A DNA stretch of 64,000 bases from Rhizodiscina lignyota (Eukaryota; Ascomycota; Dothideomycetes; Aulographales; Rhizodiscinaceae), in the NCBI GenBank assembly GCA_010015805.1, contig ML978125.1, positions 1,364,001-1,428,000 on the forward strand, in the 5' to 3' direction. This document shows, piece after piece, positions 11,025-21,626 of this stretch (position 1 is its first letter; every line of letters begins with the position of its first letter). The notes under the pieces were generated by a model. That model made no database searches and was not told the DNA's origin. It saw only the letters and a program-made list of their open reading frames with translations. The position numbers were made by a program, and so were the translations under genes.

Positions 11025-12569
11025 ATGATGCTCCTTTTCATATTGTTGTCTCTGTGTCTCTCAATCGCTCTTGGGGCTGTTGAACAACCTTACTTTGGCA
11101 TTGCAACGATCCCAAAAGTAGTACCAAGGGCTTTTCAGAGATCCTGTCAGGATATAGTCTTCCAACCTGAATTATATCCTGTATTTGAGGAACTTCATCG
11201 ACCGCATTCGGACCCAAAGCACCCATTAAACTTCCTCTCAAGCTGGATAGTCGGAGGTCCGCGGCTTTGGACCTATGAACCAGTTTGTCTTCATGACCCA
11301 CGAGTCTCTACGATATGCGTCTACACTAGCACGACCTTTGCTAACGGCCGAGGCTTGTCACTTGTAACCTCACCGGAGGAGGAACGGCCGTGCACTAAAG
11401 CTGAAGCCTTCAGGGGAACGTCCGATTCACAGGAAGCCGAACATGGCAATGTTGAATTGGCCGAGACAAGGTTCAGAAGGGAGCACTTCCCGGCGAAAGG
11501 AGTCGGCATCATAGCAACGCAAAGCATTCATCGTGGGGACGTAATATATGCAAAAACTCCTCTTACAGTTCAACAGCAGAAAGCAATGCTGAAGCTTAAA
11601 CAAACCGACGCCCATCTTCTCATGCAAATCTCAGTTGAAAGGCTTCCAAAGGACTCCCGGGACCTCTTCTTCACGATGAAGGGCCAGTTCGGCGCGAACC
11701 CGTACTGGGACCGCGTCAACACCAATTCGTTCGCTGCGCGTATTGGTCAGGGCACCGAAATCTACTGGACAGTCTATCCCGAAGCCGCGAGGCTGAACCA
11801 CGACTGTCGTCCAAACGTACAGTACAACATCAACCCAAACACACTTGTGCACACTATGCATGCTCTGCGTTCTATCCACCCCGGCGAGGAGATCACTACA
11901 TCCTACATCCTACCATACTTCACGTGGCATGAGCGCCGTGAGCGCACCACGAAACAATGGGGCTTCAACTGTTCATGCAATCTATGCACCGCGCCCGACT
12001 ACGTAATCGAGCGCTCCGATGACAGGTTGCTACTCATCACGAGTCTCGAGCGTGAACTCGCGAACTTATCCTTCTCAGCAACGCGAGCCGCAGGCCCCTC
12101 CACCGCCGAGATGCTAGTAAGCCTGTATCAGCAAGAACGCCTAGACGGCGCAATCGCGGAAGCATATTCCTTCGCTGCGCTAGAGTACGCATACGTAGCA
12201 GAGCGTCGTCTTGCGCAGAAGTACGCTGCGCTCGCTGTCGAGGCGCTGCAGCTCTGGCGCGGAGAGTGGCATCAGGCGACGCGCAGCTTCATGGAAATGC
12301 TCGTGTACCCGGAGCGGCACTCTATGTGGAATATATCCGCCGTCGTCCGGGAATTTCTACACAAGAATGGCACGCTGAAGGAGGGCGAGCCGGAGGAGAT
12401 ACATCAGCAGTACGGCAGTATCTTCGTGGGGTATCCAACCGCAAGGGATGTAAGGAATTTGGAAGAACGGTTGAATGTACAGGAAGTTGGAGTGGCGGAG
12501 GAGATAGCGATGGCGGCAATGCTCAGGGACGGGGAATCAAGTTTCCAGGGTGTTTTACACGATTTGTGA
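11025..12569 (+). CDS. SET-domain protein with an N-terminal signal peptide (514 aa)
   Basis: Single exon starting at the first of two overlapping ATGs (ATGATG). Residues 1-17 (MMLLFILLSLCLSIALG) look like a cleavable signal peptide. A Cys-containing N-terminal region (CVYTSTTFANGRGLSLVT) precedes a split SET domain. This has GVGIIATQSIHRGDVI, the catalytic RLNHDCRPNVQY (NHxC), and GEEITTSYI, then a Cys-rich post-SET-like WGFNCSCNLC. The last 190 residues are helical, TPR-like in character. SET domains transfer methyl groups from S-adenosylmethionine to lysine. The SmyD/SET5-like arrangement is clear, but substrate and location are unknown, and the signal peptide would direct it to the secretory pathway. 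Confidence 0.8.
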   Translation: MMLLFILLSLCLSIALGAVEQPYFGIATIPKVVPRAFQRSCQDIVFQPELYPVFEELHRPHSDPKHPLNFLSSWIVGGPRLWTYEPVCLHDPRVSTICVYTSTTFANGRGLSLVTSPEEERPCTKAEAFRGTSDSQEAEHGNVELAETRFRREHFPAKGVGIIATQSIHRGDVIYAKTPLTVQQQKAMLKLKQTDAHLLMQISVERLPKDSRDLFFTMKGQFGANPYWDRVNTNSFAARIGQGTEIYWTVYPEAARLNHDCRPNVQYNINPNTLVHTMHALRSIHPGEEITTSYILPYFTWHERRERTTKQWGFNCSCNLCTAPDYVIERSDDRLLLITSLERELANLSFSATRAAGPSTAEMLVSLYQQERLDGAIAEAYSFAALEYAYVAERRLAQKYAALAVEALQLWRGEWHQATRSFMEMLVYPERHSMWNISAVVREFLHKNGTLKEGEPEEIHQQYGSIFVGYPTARDVRNLEERLNVQEVGVAEEIAMAAMLRDGESSFQGVLHDL

Positions 12570-14719
12570 GAGAGTGTTTGATTGGGGAGCCAGAGATTCG
12601 TCGAGTCTTGTACCCTGCTCAAGTCCAGTTTCTAAAGTTCATGTTAAGAGCAAAGAGGTGGTTTCTGCGGACATTGAACGCAACTGTCGGGTTCGTTTCA
12701 ATTTCCTACCTATGTTCCACCTGTCGCTTGAGATTGTCGGTGAACTGCGACGACGGTATGGCAAGAGCTGGGCCTATGAGGATACCACGGTACGGGCTCT
12801 GCTGAGCCGTCAGCTAAAGAGCGCACCTGCATTGCTCTAACGTTGGTGTTAAAGGCAATGAAGTGGTAGCCAGATCAATCTGTCGGGATCGTCGATGTTG
12901 GCATTGGGAGACTTCCGCGAAAGTTGAACGCAATCTTCGACATAGTTTCCTAGTTATTCTCCTTATATGAGCAGAACCAGCTGTAAAGGTATACATGTCT
13001 TTGAGCTCTTTTCTTAATGAAGGAGTAGGGACACCCATGCCGGGGGGGGTGTTAGCTAGGCACTGCACTCCTGACGGTTTCCAATCGACGGCAACCACGT
13101 TCCTTCCTCGATCAACGCTTTTCAATCGTGGTTGACAGTCCGGAAACGGGGGAATTGCAATGATAATGTCACATATGTCATCGCCTTTTTCGTATTGCTT
13201 TTAGTTTCTTTAATTCGCCTAAAAAAGCAAGCAGAATGCAATGTTTATTGAAATGACTAAGTTGTTCTATCCCACGACTGCATCGACCCTCTTGCACGTT
13301 CCCTATCTCACGTCCATCTTCTTCAAGAAAATATTCTATCAGCCTGCGTCAGACCGTAGTCAGTGAGGCGTTTCTCTACCTCGAACAGTTTCACTGCTGT
13401 GTTTCCACGAATAACCCACTTTAATTCATTGTCACTCATACATGGTTTGGCAGACATAAAGACTGGCTGCAGTTTTCAATCCTGATAACCACTGGCCCGA
13501 GAGGACAATTATCTCGGTGAGGGTTATTATGTACGTGCGACTCTTCGAAATACCCGCTACCATATGCCGCTGGTGGCGGTCAGGTGGCGGTGGAAATGCA
13601 TGTGAAGTGCAGCGATTGGAAGTGGAGATGATACATCATACATAAGGCGGCTGAAACACCCACACCCACCGCGGGACAGCGCCCGGGAACCCGCACTAAC
13701 TCGGATTGGTCATCGGTAGTTAACGGGCGTAGGAACCTTCGGGTGCACGATGTGAAAAGTTAGACCCGATCAGATTCTCGTCAGGCTGCAGCCACTCCTT
13801 CACTGTTGGGCTTCATCTTGTTTCGCCCTCGTGGGGCTTGAGTCGCGACCCGCAGCTTAGGTACAGCGGGATGAAGGTCCGATGTCCTCCTTCGCCCTGG
13901 AAGCATCATGACACGGTACTCCTTCAAGGGATGCTGACTCAATGGCAAGCATGAATCTGTGAACTACATACTTGTCTGAGCTCACAGAACCTGTAGACTG
14001 CAACCACGATTGAAAAATGCCTGGGGATGAGCACTGCCAGCGTGCTTCTCGCGGTCAAGGATTCAATTGGGAGAATGGGATTTCAAGTTCTGTGGAAGCC
14101 TCAATGACACCAGCATTCCAATGAGCTGTTCTTGTCCAGAATCCAATGCGGCAAGCTGCTCGTGTGATCAGTCTTTTTCCACGGCCAATCCATCCTCTTA
14201 GTTGGCGTATTTGCCCGTATCTACGTTCCCATTTGTCCAGGGACTTAAGCGCAATCACAGCCCACCGAATTTTCGTGGGTGGAAACAGCATTTGATAGGT
14301 ATGTACCCAGTGAGTCTCAGTGTGACGATTTGTCTAAGAGGCACGGAGCTCTCCATTTGTATACGCCTGTCCCGGTATCCCAGAGCACATCTTCATTTCG
14401 CTATTCAGATCCTAACTTCACATGGCAGCTGTATGCCCACAGGGTCCAAGACGCCACAGAGGTCACACAGGCCCCCGTCCCGAGGCCAGCCCAGCCCCAA
14501 GATTCAAGAAGTGTGCAGGACGCGACCGGGCGGGGGCTCTTAGGCGCTTGGACCGGGACCCCATGCAGGAAACAGCTATGAGCTCGGTACACGAATACTG
14601 AAGTAAGGTAAGGCTCGGACGCTAGCTGCATCGTCCGTACGCTGAAAAGCACAGTTGTTCGCAAGATTTGCATTGTCAGCGTACTCATCGACGCTCATGA
14701 ACGGCGCAAATTCGTCTCT
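12570..14719. other. Long gene-poor region
   Basis: About 2.1 kb without a recognisable gene. Short ORFs occur on both strands, but none has an intron-exon structure or familiar motifs. A G-run is near 13039-13047. Two CGTCTCTATGCGA copies with a third variant start at 14713. Confidence 0.4.
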
Positions 14720-15319
14720 ATGCGACAAAGCATTGCCTGTCCCGACCAATATCGTCTCTATGCGATAGGACTTCCACTCTCAACCATATCTTCTCTATGC
14801 CCCGAGACTCAACCTGCTGCGGACTTCTCAAAGCACGAAAACCAAAGGTATTCTTCAAGAACGAGTTCAATTGTATCCACTTGCTAATTCAGTAAAAAGG
14901 CAGGACAGCAAACCCACGACCCAGTGACGATCAGCATCCATACCAATCTCAATGCCGAGAGATCTTCAACGGTTGCCGCGGTCCTGAGATTCGATTCGGG
15001 AGCGCCTGTTAGCATTATATCATTGAGCCTCGTGCAACGGCTAGGCATACAAATACAACCTCTGGATGATGGTTTCAGGACAGGAGAGCAGCCGTTTTTG
15101 CTAGCCATCGATGGACGGGAAGTCCCATTCCAGGGAGCTGTCAGCGTCCGCTGGAGCATAAATGACGATCCTCGAAGAGTTTATGACACTCGATTCCACG
15201 TCCCCGAGGCGGAGAACACTTCCTTTGATGTAATATTATCCAGAGACGATATGATCAGACATGGGTTTGCTCGCGAAAGAAGAGCAATTCCGTTGAAGAA
15301 ACTTGGCGCACGGAGTTAA
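14720..15319 (+). CDS. Single-domain retropepsin-like aspartic protease (about 184 aa)
   Basis: Proposed exons 14720-14847 and 14893-15319, intron 14848-14892 (45 nt; GTATTC donor, GCTAAT branch, TTCAG acceptor). The second exon holds a retroviral-type protease fold. It has a DSG triplet at residues 77-79 within LRFDSGAPVSIISLSLVQRLG, a central strand block (FQGAVSVRW), and a closing FDVILSRDDMIRHGF. This is the spacing of the RVP / gag-asp-protease family, which works as a homodimer. No reverse transcriptase, integrase or LTR is visible nearby, so it looks like a stand-alone or domesticated gene. Exon 1 and the start codon are less certain than the protease domain. Confidence 0.55.
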
Positions 15320-16934
15320 CGTGGACCGATAATGCGAATATGGCAGATTTACCGGTTGGAAATCCTTGGGAATGTCCTACTACACAAGTTCATTTACGTT
15401 GGCTGGATGTCTTGATGTCCAATCTTGTACCGCTTATACCTGTCTAACAGTCTGACAGTCTTCGGGGCCATGCGATGAATGCTATGGCATAGATCATCTA
15501 ACAGAATCTCTTCTCGTTGACCACTCTTCATCAATGTAACGCGAAAGGAGTCCAAGCAACTTCTACTGTGTCTTGAAACCAGCTGGGCCTCTCCCTTGGT
15601 ATATCTCATCGGACTTCTCAAAGCTTTCTCGGTATTTCCCGGCTCGAGACTTGATTTCTCGATCATACACAGGAAATTGATTCTATCCATAACTCCAACT
15701 GCGCGTAATTGAAAAACTTCGAAGGTTCAACCTATGAGAAGCTACTTACTCATAGTAGCGGAACAGAAGCTCAGAGAGATATTCCTCACGTTCTCAACTG
15801 TGGATAGCCTCTCCTCACTTGACGCTGGAAAGCAATTTGTTGAGATTACATGGATTGATGCAGCTCCCTAACTTTCTGCATGCGTGATCCTTCCTACATA
15901 GACCAGGTTTGTCTGCTGAAATTGTTATGAGTTTCGTTCTCCCAGATAGCGGCATGTGAACGCTGCTTTTTCATGTGGGTTTCCCCACGCAAATTGTAAA
16001 TAAATATGACCATCTCCCGCGATGACCATGGGTAGATTCAGCTAAATGATTCGACGACCGCCTAATGCTTCTAAGTCAGTTAGACCATCTTTCACGCTTT
16101 TAAATATTCTGCAACTGTCAAATAACGTTCGGATGACTGTCTCTCAGGCAAAGCTACATTAGAAGTTGCCATTGACTTGCCAATATTCGTAGACAAGCCT
16201 CGAATAGGGCCTTCTAAACAAGATTCTAGGTCGAATATCCCCTTCATGCAAATACTTTTAGCCTTCATGGTACAATTGTTGATGTGGCCACACAGTGAGA
16301 GAGAGAGACCTTACCGGAAAACCACACGAACATTCCAGACCGGAAGAATGGTGGGGCATTAGAGCTATCTAAGAGCTAATGCCCATATGTGGCTCGGCCC
16401 GCAGCCCCACTAATAAGTAATTGATCCACAATCGCTTTCCGCTCTCTTGGGTTGTTTCGACACTCTACGACTTCAAATATACGAATATTTTCAGTATGGC
16501 AACAGAAAGAACAGACTTTGAGCATCTGACGAGATTTCGTGCCTGAGCCTTCTCGTCTGATGCGAATTATCCACTAGAATAGTGCCACGAAGCGGCCAGG
16601 CTGATGCGCGTTTGCTATGCAGGGCGTCCGCAACCATCAATTTTCTCTCATTACCTCTCATTCGACATTCGCAGACTCCAAGGCAAATTTGCCTTAAGAG
16701 TCTCGCTGTTTTCAGCCATGGAATACAACCGGTCAACGTATCTTGAATGTCGGTGAGCAGCACATTTCACTTGAGAGCCTCGTCCAGTTGCTTAATACAT
16801 GTCCAGGCTGGCTCAAGAGTCAAGGGGCATATTTTAAAGGGGTATAAGTATGGCGCTGGCCTTGTGCTGCCTGTATTCCTATTTTCATTTCCATGTCAAT
16901 ATTTTCGATGCTTCTTAACGTCCTGTGAGCAACT
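15320..16934. other. Intergenic, no confident gene
   Basis: About 1.6 kb. The minus strand carries a 98-codon ATG-initiated ORF (15394-15690) of unknown nature, listed separately; otherwise nothing is recognisable. Confidence 0.4.
15394..15690 (-). CDS. Hypothetical short ORF (98 aa), doubtful
   Basis: An ATG-initiated ORF with a basic C-terminus (RLLDRYKRYKIGHQDI) lies convergent to the retropepsin-like gene. No domain, signal peptide or splice evidence was found. It could be a chance ORF or a remnant. Confidence 0.2.
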   Translation of the reverse strand: MDRINFLCMIEKSSLEPGNTEKALRSPMRYTKGEAQLVSRHSRSCLDSFRVTLMKSGQREEILLDDLCHSIHRMAPKTVRLLDRYKRYKIGHQDIQPT

Positions 16935-17950
16935 ATGACAGAGATCCAGCTTGAGAATGGAATCAAGGACAGGCTCGTGACGGGGTATCCTAAACTGGGA
17001 CAACGAATGGGCCTCAACCCTGAGCTAGCTATTTTCCGAAAATTTTCGTCTCTCGGCGCTCAAATAGTGCTATATACGCAATGCGAGCTCGTATACCTTG
17101 AGAAGCAGCTCCGGGAAGTTGAGCTGGCCAACAGCAAGAGCGATGATCCTGCTCGAAGTAGATATTCCGTAAATGCCAAGTTCTTCATGGTACCAAACGA
17201 AGAGGGCGATGAACAGAAGAGACTTATAGGAGAGATCATACCGAAACTTAAGGAATATTGTACGTTCAAGATGTCATATCATATTCTTCCCGTTCCACTG
17301 ATATGCCTTTGAAGGGGAGATACTCCGACTACAACAGGGAGTAGCAAACATGCCGGAACCATCAAAATACGAAGTCGACCATATTCAAAACTATATGGCA
17401 TCATACGATATGGGGCCATATGCAATGAGAGGCGAGGATGCCCACGTTTGGGGTTCGATTGAGCCACCCCGAGAACAAGCACCGGACTTGGTCGCGCTCC
17501 AAGGGCGTAGTAATGTTGACCCTTTTTCGAGATGGGTCACCGGAACTGGACTGGCCGTGTTTTTTGCATGTGGATTTCATCGCTTTCGTAGACCATCTGC
17601 GAATAGTGGCTTGGTTGGTTACAGCGAGGAAAAGCTGCTACGATTAACATATTGGATTACCACTATCGTTGCGTCTGTCTTACCGATCGTACCACTGATC
17701 ATCCTCAACATTGTTCAATCCCTACATTCACGCCTAGCAATTGTCGCAGCCTTTAATATTCTCCTGTCGCTGTGTTTGCTTGTATTCACGGAGGCGAAGA
17801 GGAGTGAGATATTCGCAGTGACAGCAGCGTCAGTTACCGTTGTTCTATGCTTTGAACTTTCCGCACGACACTCATGAAGCTAACATGGTGTTTCACAGAT
17901 TCACAGCAGTTCAAGCTGTCTTTGTTGGCACATCTGAAGCTCCCAGCTAG
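16935..17950 (+). CDS. DUF6594 membrane protein (296 aa)
   Basis: Exons 16935-17259, 17315-17828, 17899-17950; introns of 55 and 70 nt, the second with a GCTAAC branch site. The family signature is complete. It has YPKLGQRMGLNPELAIFRKF at residues about 19-38, then LYTQCELVYLEKQLRE and a polar middle with MPEPSKYEVDHIQNYM. Three C-terminal hydrophobic helices follow: LTYWITTIVASVLPIVPL, LAIVAAFNILLSLCLLVF, and one spanning the last intron ending in AVQAVFVGTSE. DUF6594 proteins are abundant, often multicopy fungal membrane proteins of unknown function. Without splicing of the last intron, the final helix would be wrong. Confidence 0.8.
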
Positions 17951-18683
17951 AAGTTCCAGAGCCGAGTCTACAATTGAGCGATCGAGAATGAATCGCCTTC
18001 GGGAATTACGCATATCCAATTCCGATGATTTTGGAAACAGACAGATCCAGAGTAATTGACGACGCCGCCCAAGACTTTTAGCTATAATACAGAAAGGATT
18101 TCCCGGTTCATGTAACAGTTTTAATCACAAAGAGCGCCGGGTTTGCACTCGGAAGTGAAAGGTCATACATTCAACATGAGAAGCGGCACTAAGGGAGAAT
18201 GAAAAATAACATGTGAAATGAAGTCGGAAATAAGCTCTCCCGCAGTATGCTTGCATCATCATCAACTCAGAAAGTGCAAGAGAGAACCCCCGCAATCGTA
18301 AACGCTATGCAATCCATCTACAAAAGCGCCTCGCGATGAAAAATATGTAACTCCGAAGCAATGAAATCATAAGGCCAATGCAGCCTCCATCTAGCACATG
18401 CGTGCCTCTGTATAGTTATACTCCAACGCTAATATCGAGCACCTTTTTTTCTCGCGTGGAAGAGAGTATGAAGCAAGAAGTTGGCAAAAAGAACCTAGCA
18501 AAAAATTGGCACATGGTGTAGCGTAAGCAGGACATAGCGAATAAATCGTAAGTAGCGGCCCGTGGAAGGGACAGAGCTTCTGAACGCGGGCATGACAATA
18601 ATAACCAAAGGTCCTGGAACAGCATGATCGTTAGACTCGTAGTCGTGAAGCGTGGATGCCATGAGTCATATGCCAAAGACCAA
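17951..18683. other. Intergenic between convergent genes
   Basis: About 730 bp separating the stops of the DUF6594 gene (plus) and the degenerate retropepsin-fold gene (minus). No gene recognised. Confidence 0.4.
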
Positions 18684-19685
18684 TCATTTTTCCTCGGCTT
18701 CAGAAGGATCTGAGGATTCAGATTGCAACGTGTCCGGAGATTCAGTTTGCTGCGATTTCTTTGGCTCGGTCAGAGAGCGATAGAGCGCTTCGTCCTCTGC
18801 TGCTTTCGCTTGTTGGTCTCGAGATGCTTTCTCCAAGTCCGCCGCTACGAAGTCAGTTAGTCATTTGGTCAAGAGGTTCGATTGGAGATAAGAACTTACA
18901 AGTCGCTTTCTGAGGCTTTGGTTTGAATGACGGCAACCCAAAAGGAACAAGTTCAGTTGTGGCTGGTTTTGATGTTCCAGCTCCAATAAACCGAGAAAAG
19001 AACCGGGCAACTCTTGTTCGCTGTCTCTTCCGAGCGAGTTTAAAGTGGGCTCCCAATACATCATCCCCCAAGACAATATCCACCAGCCGGTCCGTGATCG
19101 GATGCTGGAGAATATAGAGCTTAGCGTCGATGAACTTGTCTAAGCCTCGCCCTTCAATGTAGAGTTTAAGATCTACCCAGCCAGTGGCTAGTACCCTCGA
19201 GTCGCACAGCTGACGCATAACAGGTTCCGGACCATCAGGATACCGATCCATCGGCGGCCCATAACTCTGCAAGACCCTCTCGAAGAAGCTAGGGCAGATC
19301 AAAGAAACCGGACTGACGAGATCCAGGAGTGCCCGGGCCTTTGTGCGGAGAATTATCTCATCTCTATTGACGCGCAAGGACATCTGAACCATTGCCTGGT
19401 GCCTTTGCGGATTGGCTACATATGGTCCATTATTCGAGGGATGCGTGGAGTTGCTAAGTCGACCGTCGATCGAATTATCCGCAGGAAGGGCCTGACTTGA
19501 AGAGTGTGTCTGATGCGAATCGCGGTTTTTGGAAGTCTCGGTGTCAAGAGGCTATAGGATGGTGCGTTAGCTTCCATATGAAAGGTAGCGAGACAGAGGT
19601 AACGTACGTTATCCGGGTCTAAAATGGCATGCAGGTGGTCAATTCCCTTGCAGAGTTGCTTGCGAATGCGGTGTTTACGGGTCAT
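18684..19685 (-). CDS. Degenerate retropepsin-fold protein (296 aa), catalytic triplet lost
   Basis: Three exons: 19608-19685, 18900-19551, 18684-18844; introns of 56 nt (GTACGT, GCTAAC, TATAG) and 55 nt. A basic N-terminus and a Ser/Asn-rich linker precede a domain at about residues 84-205. There ALLDLVSPVSLICPSFFERV and DIVLGDDVLGAH align by eye with the D(T/S)G strand and the closing hydrophobic-Asp strand of retropepsins. The triplet is Asp103-Leu-Val instead of Asp-Thr/Ser-Gly, so proteolysis is unlikely. The C-terminus (last 52 residues) is Glu/Ser-rich and charged. It shares the fold layout with the gene at 14.7 kb. Function unknown; the fold call is by pattern only. Confidence 0.55.
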
Positions 19686-21626
19686 TGCAGCCGTGTGAAA
19701 CAATGAAACCTGTCTCGTGGCTCCAGTACCTGTCCCGTGGAGTTGGGCTATGCAACCAAGGAATGTCAAGGGATCCGACTTCTCGAGCGCGAACAATCGC
19801 GTAGATTATGCCTCCTATCAAACGCTGGTGGCCGTAAAACAGGTAACGATCGTAGTGCCGTCCGAGACAATCGCACAGCGAAGTGCTCTTTCGGTTAAAG
19901 AAAGAATGACAGTATAGCCACCAGAGACGTTGACAATGGAAATTAGTGACTAAAGCATTGTCTGTGGTGCACATGTGGCGGACCGCAACCCGAGCCGCTT
20001 GTTTCACCCAGAAACCCGATCCGTAGAAGTATAAAAACGCAGACTCTCTCCGGTTGGTGATGAAGTTGCGCCCGACCACTCCGAAGATACGGATGAGTCT
20101 CCTGGTGACACAAGGGGGGAAGAAAGTCTCTCGTGTACACTTCACCACAGCTCGAAGGAGGGTTGAAAGGATGGCTCGAGGTCAACAACGTTAACCAGTC
20201 GCTCTAAGGAGAGAAGAGCTACGGGTTCAGAAATTATTTTGTGAGGAGGTGCGCAATCGTGCAGATTGCACCCCCGCCCATAACGCCCCAGCGGGCCCTC
20301 GAGCTTGGGCCACATCCGTATAGATAGCCTTACTTTTCGATGAGATGGATCATTGGATCCGAAACAGTGACTTGAGGAAGTAGGAGATAATTGACACTTG
20401 CGAAGTGTGAATACGCATTCACATTCTGAAAGTGAGCTTGCATGGGGTTTTAGATAAGCGGCAAGGTACGCAATGGCCGAGCTTCCATTTAGCCTGATGC
20501 ATTGAACGCCGTACAGCACAGAGATATTGGCCTCCAAGCATCGCCTTGATTATCCGTGACTCCTCTCTATTCTTCGAACGCAAGCCCTCAAACTTCTATT
20601 TACTCGTCCATTAGCTTTCTTCGATTGAGGAGATATTGCCCTCTAAGCATTGCGTTGATTATCGGTGACTGCTCTTTGATTCCTTGTACGAGAGTGTTCA
20701 AACTTCCATATACCTTCACATCACCTTTCTTCCATTACAGAGATGTTAGCCTATGAGATTTGCTTCAATTAATACAAGACAATTCTTCTGCCCGTGCTCT
20801 ACGCTTCTCAAATATCGCTTTCATTCAAGGCATCGCCTCTTCTCGCCAGATCCCACCATCTCCAGAAGCGCATGCGGGCATATAATTTCACTCTTCACAA
20901 AGAGCGGGCATGTCCCTGAAAGTCTCTAGATGTCTGAGATACAATGTATTCAGATCAAGCCATACCATCTCCGATAATCAGTAGACGTACGGGCTTGCTG
21001 TATCCCCACTAAGCTTCACCCGGTGACCCGACCTCTACAGCATTGATCTCTGAAAGGCCGATTCATACATACTCCCTGCTCAAGCAAAGTACATTCTCGG
21101 GCTTGCCATCTCTCCCCCAAGCTAGCCCCATCTCCGAAAGTCCATACACATTTGCAAGTCTCCATCTTCCAACGCTGTTAGACCTTCGCTGAAAGCACAA
21201 TTACACATGCCATCCACTCTTGTCCTACGAAAGTTCACAGCTCCAGCAATCATCACATATATTAGCAGCAGAAGACTATACTTGAGATCATCATGGACTT
21301 TCCATTAGCTCAATCCTATCCTATACGGACGGCGGCCGTCCAAGCAAAACCGCCGTCGCCAGCCGTAGCCAGCCGATTGTGTCTACTGTACACATTATGA
21401 GCAAAAAAGTTTTTCTTGCTTGGTATCAAACGTGCCGTCGCCACCAAGACGCCATGCAAAATCGTCAAGAGAGGGAAAAAAAGAAGGCTCAAAATCACAC
21501 GCCCATTCATGCAATTGAAAAAAGCATCGCCGAAGCTCCTCCCCACCGGGCACCACAGGAGTCCCAGCGTCTATACACGCCTTCGTTCGCGACATACTAT
21601 TCGTCGCACTGTACACACCCCCTCCG
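19686..21626. other. Gene-poor region with degenerate tandem repeats
   Basis: About 1.9 kb, no gene supported. Tandem copies of a roughly 110-bp unit begin at 20521; the sequence downstream to about 21250 is pyrimidine-rich with more blurred similarity. Confidence 0.4.
20521..20850. repeat. Degenerate tandem repeat, unit about 110 bp, about three copies
   Basis: Unit 1 (20521-20629) and unit 2 (20630-20739) both start GAGATATTG and share TTGATTATC-GTGACT, TTCAAACTTC-like and CTTTCTTC blocks at the same offsets. A third, more diverged unit starts GAGATGTTAGCC at 20740. The end is approximate. Confidence 0.6.

Noticed and set aside
12550-12840. 96-codon plus-strand ORF just after the SET gene
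   Set aside because: Overlaps the SET gene end and shows no domain, signal peptide or splice support; likely 3' UTR.
19675-20537. Minus-strand ORFs of 130-157 codons upstream of the degenerate protease gene
   Set aside because: Start codons, composition and lack of motifs suggest chance ORFs; they cannot be joined to the gene by good splice sites.
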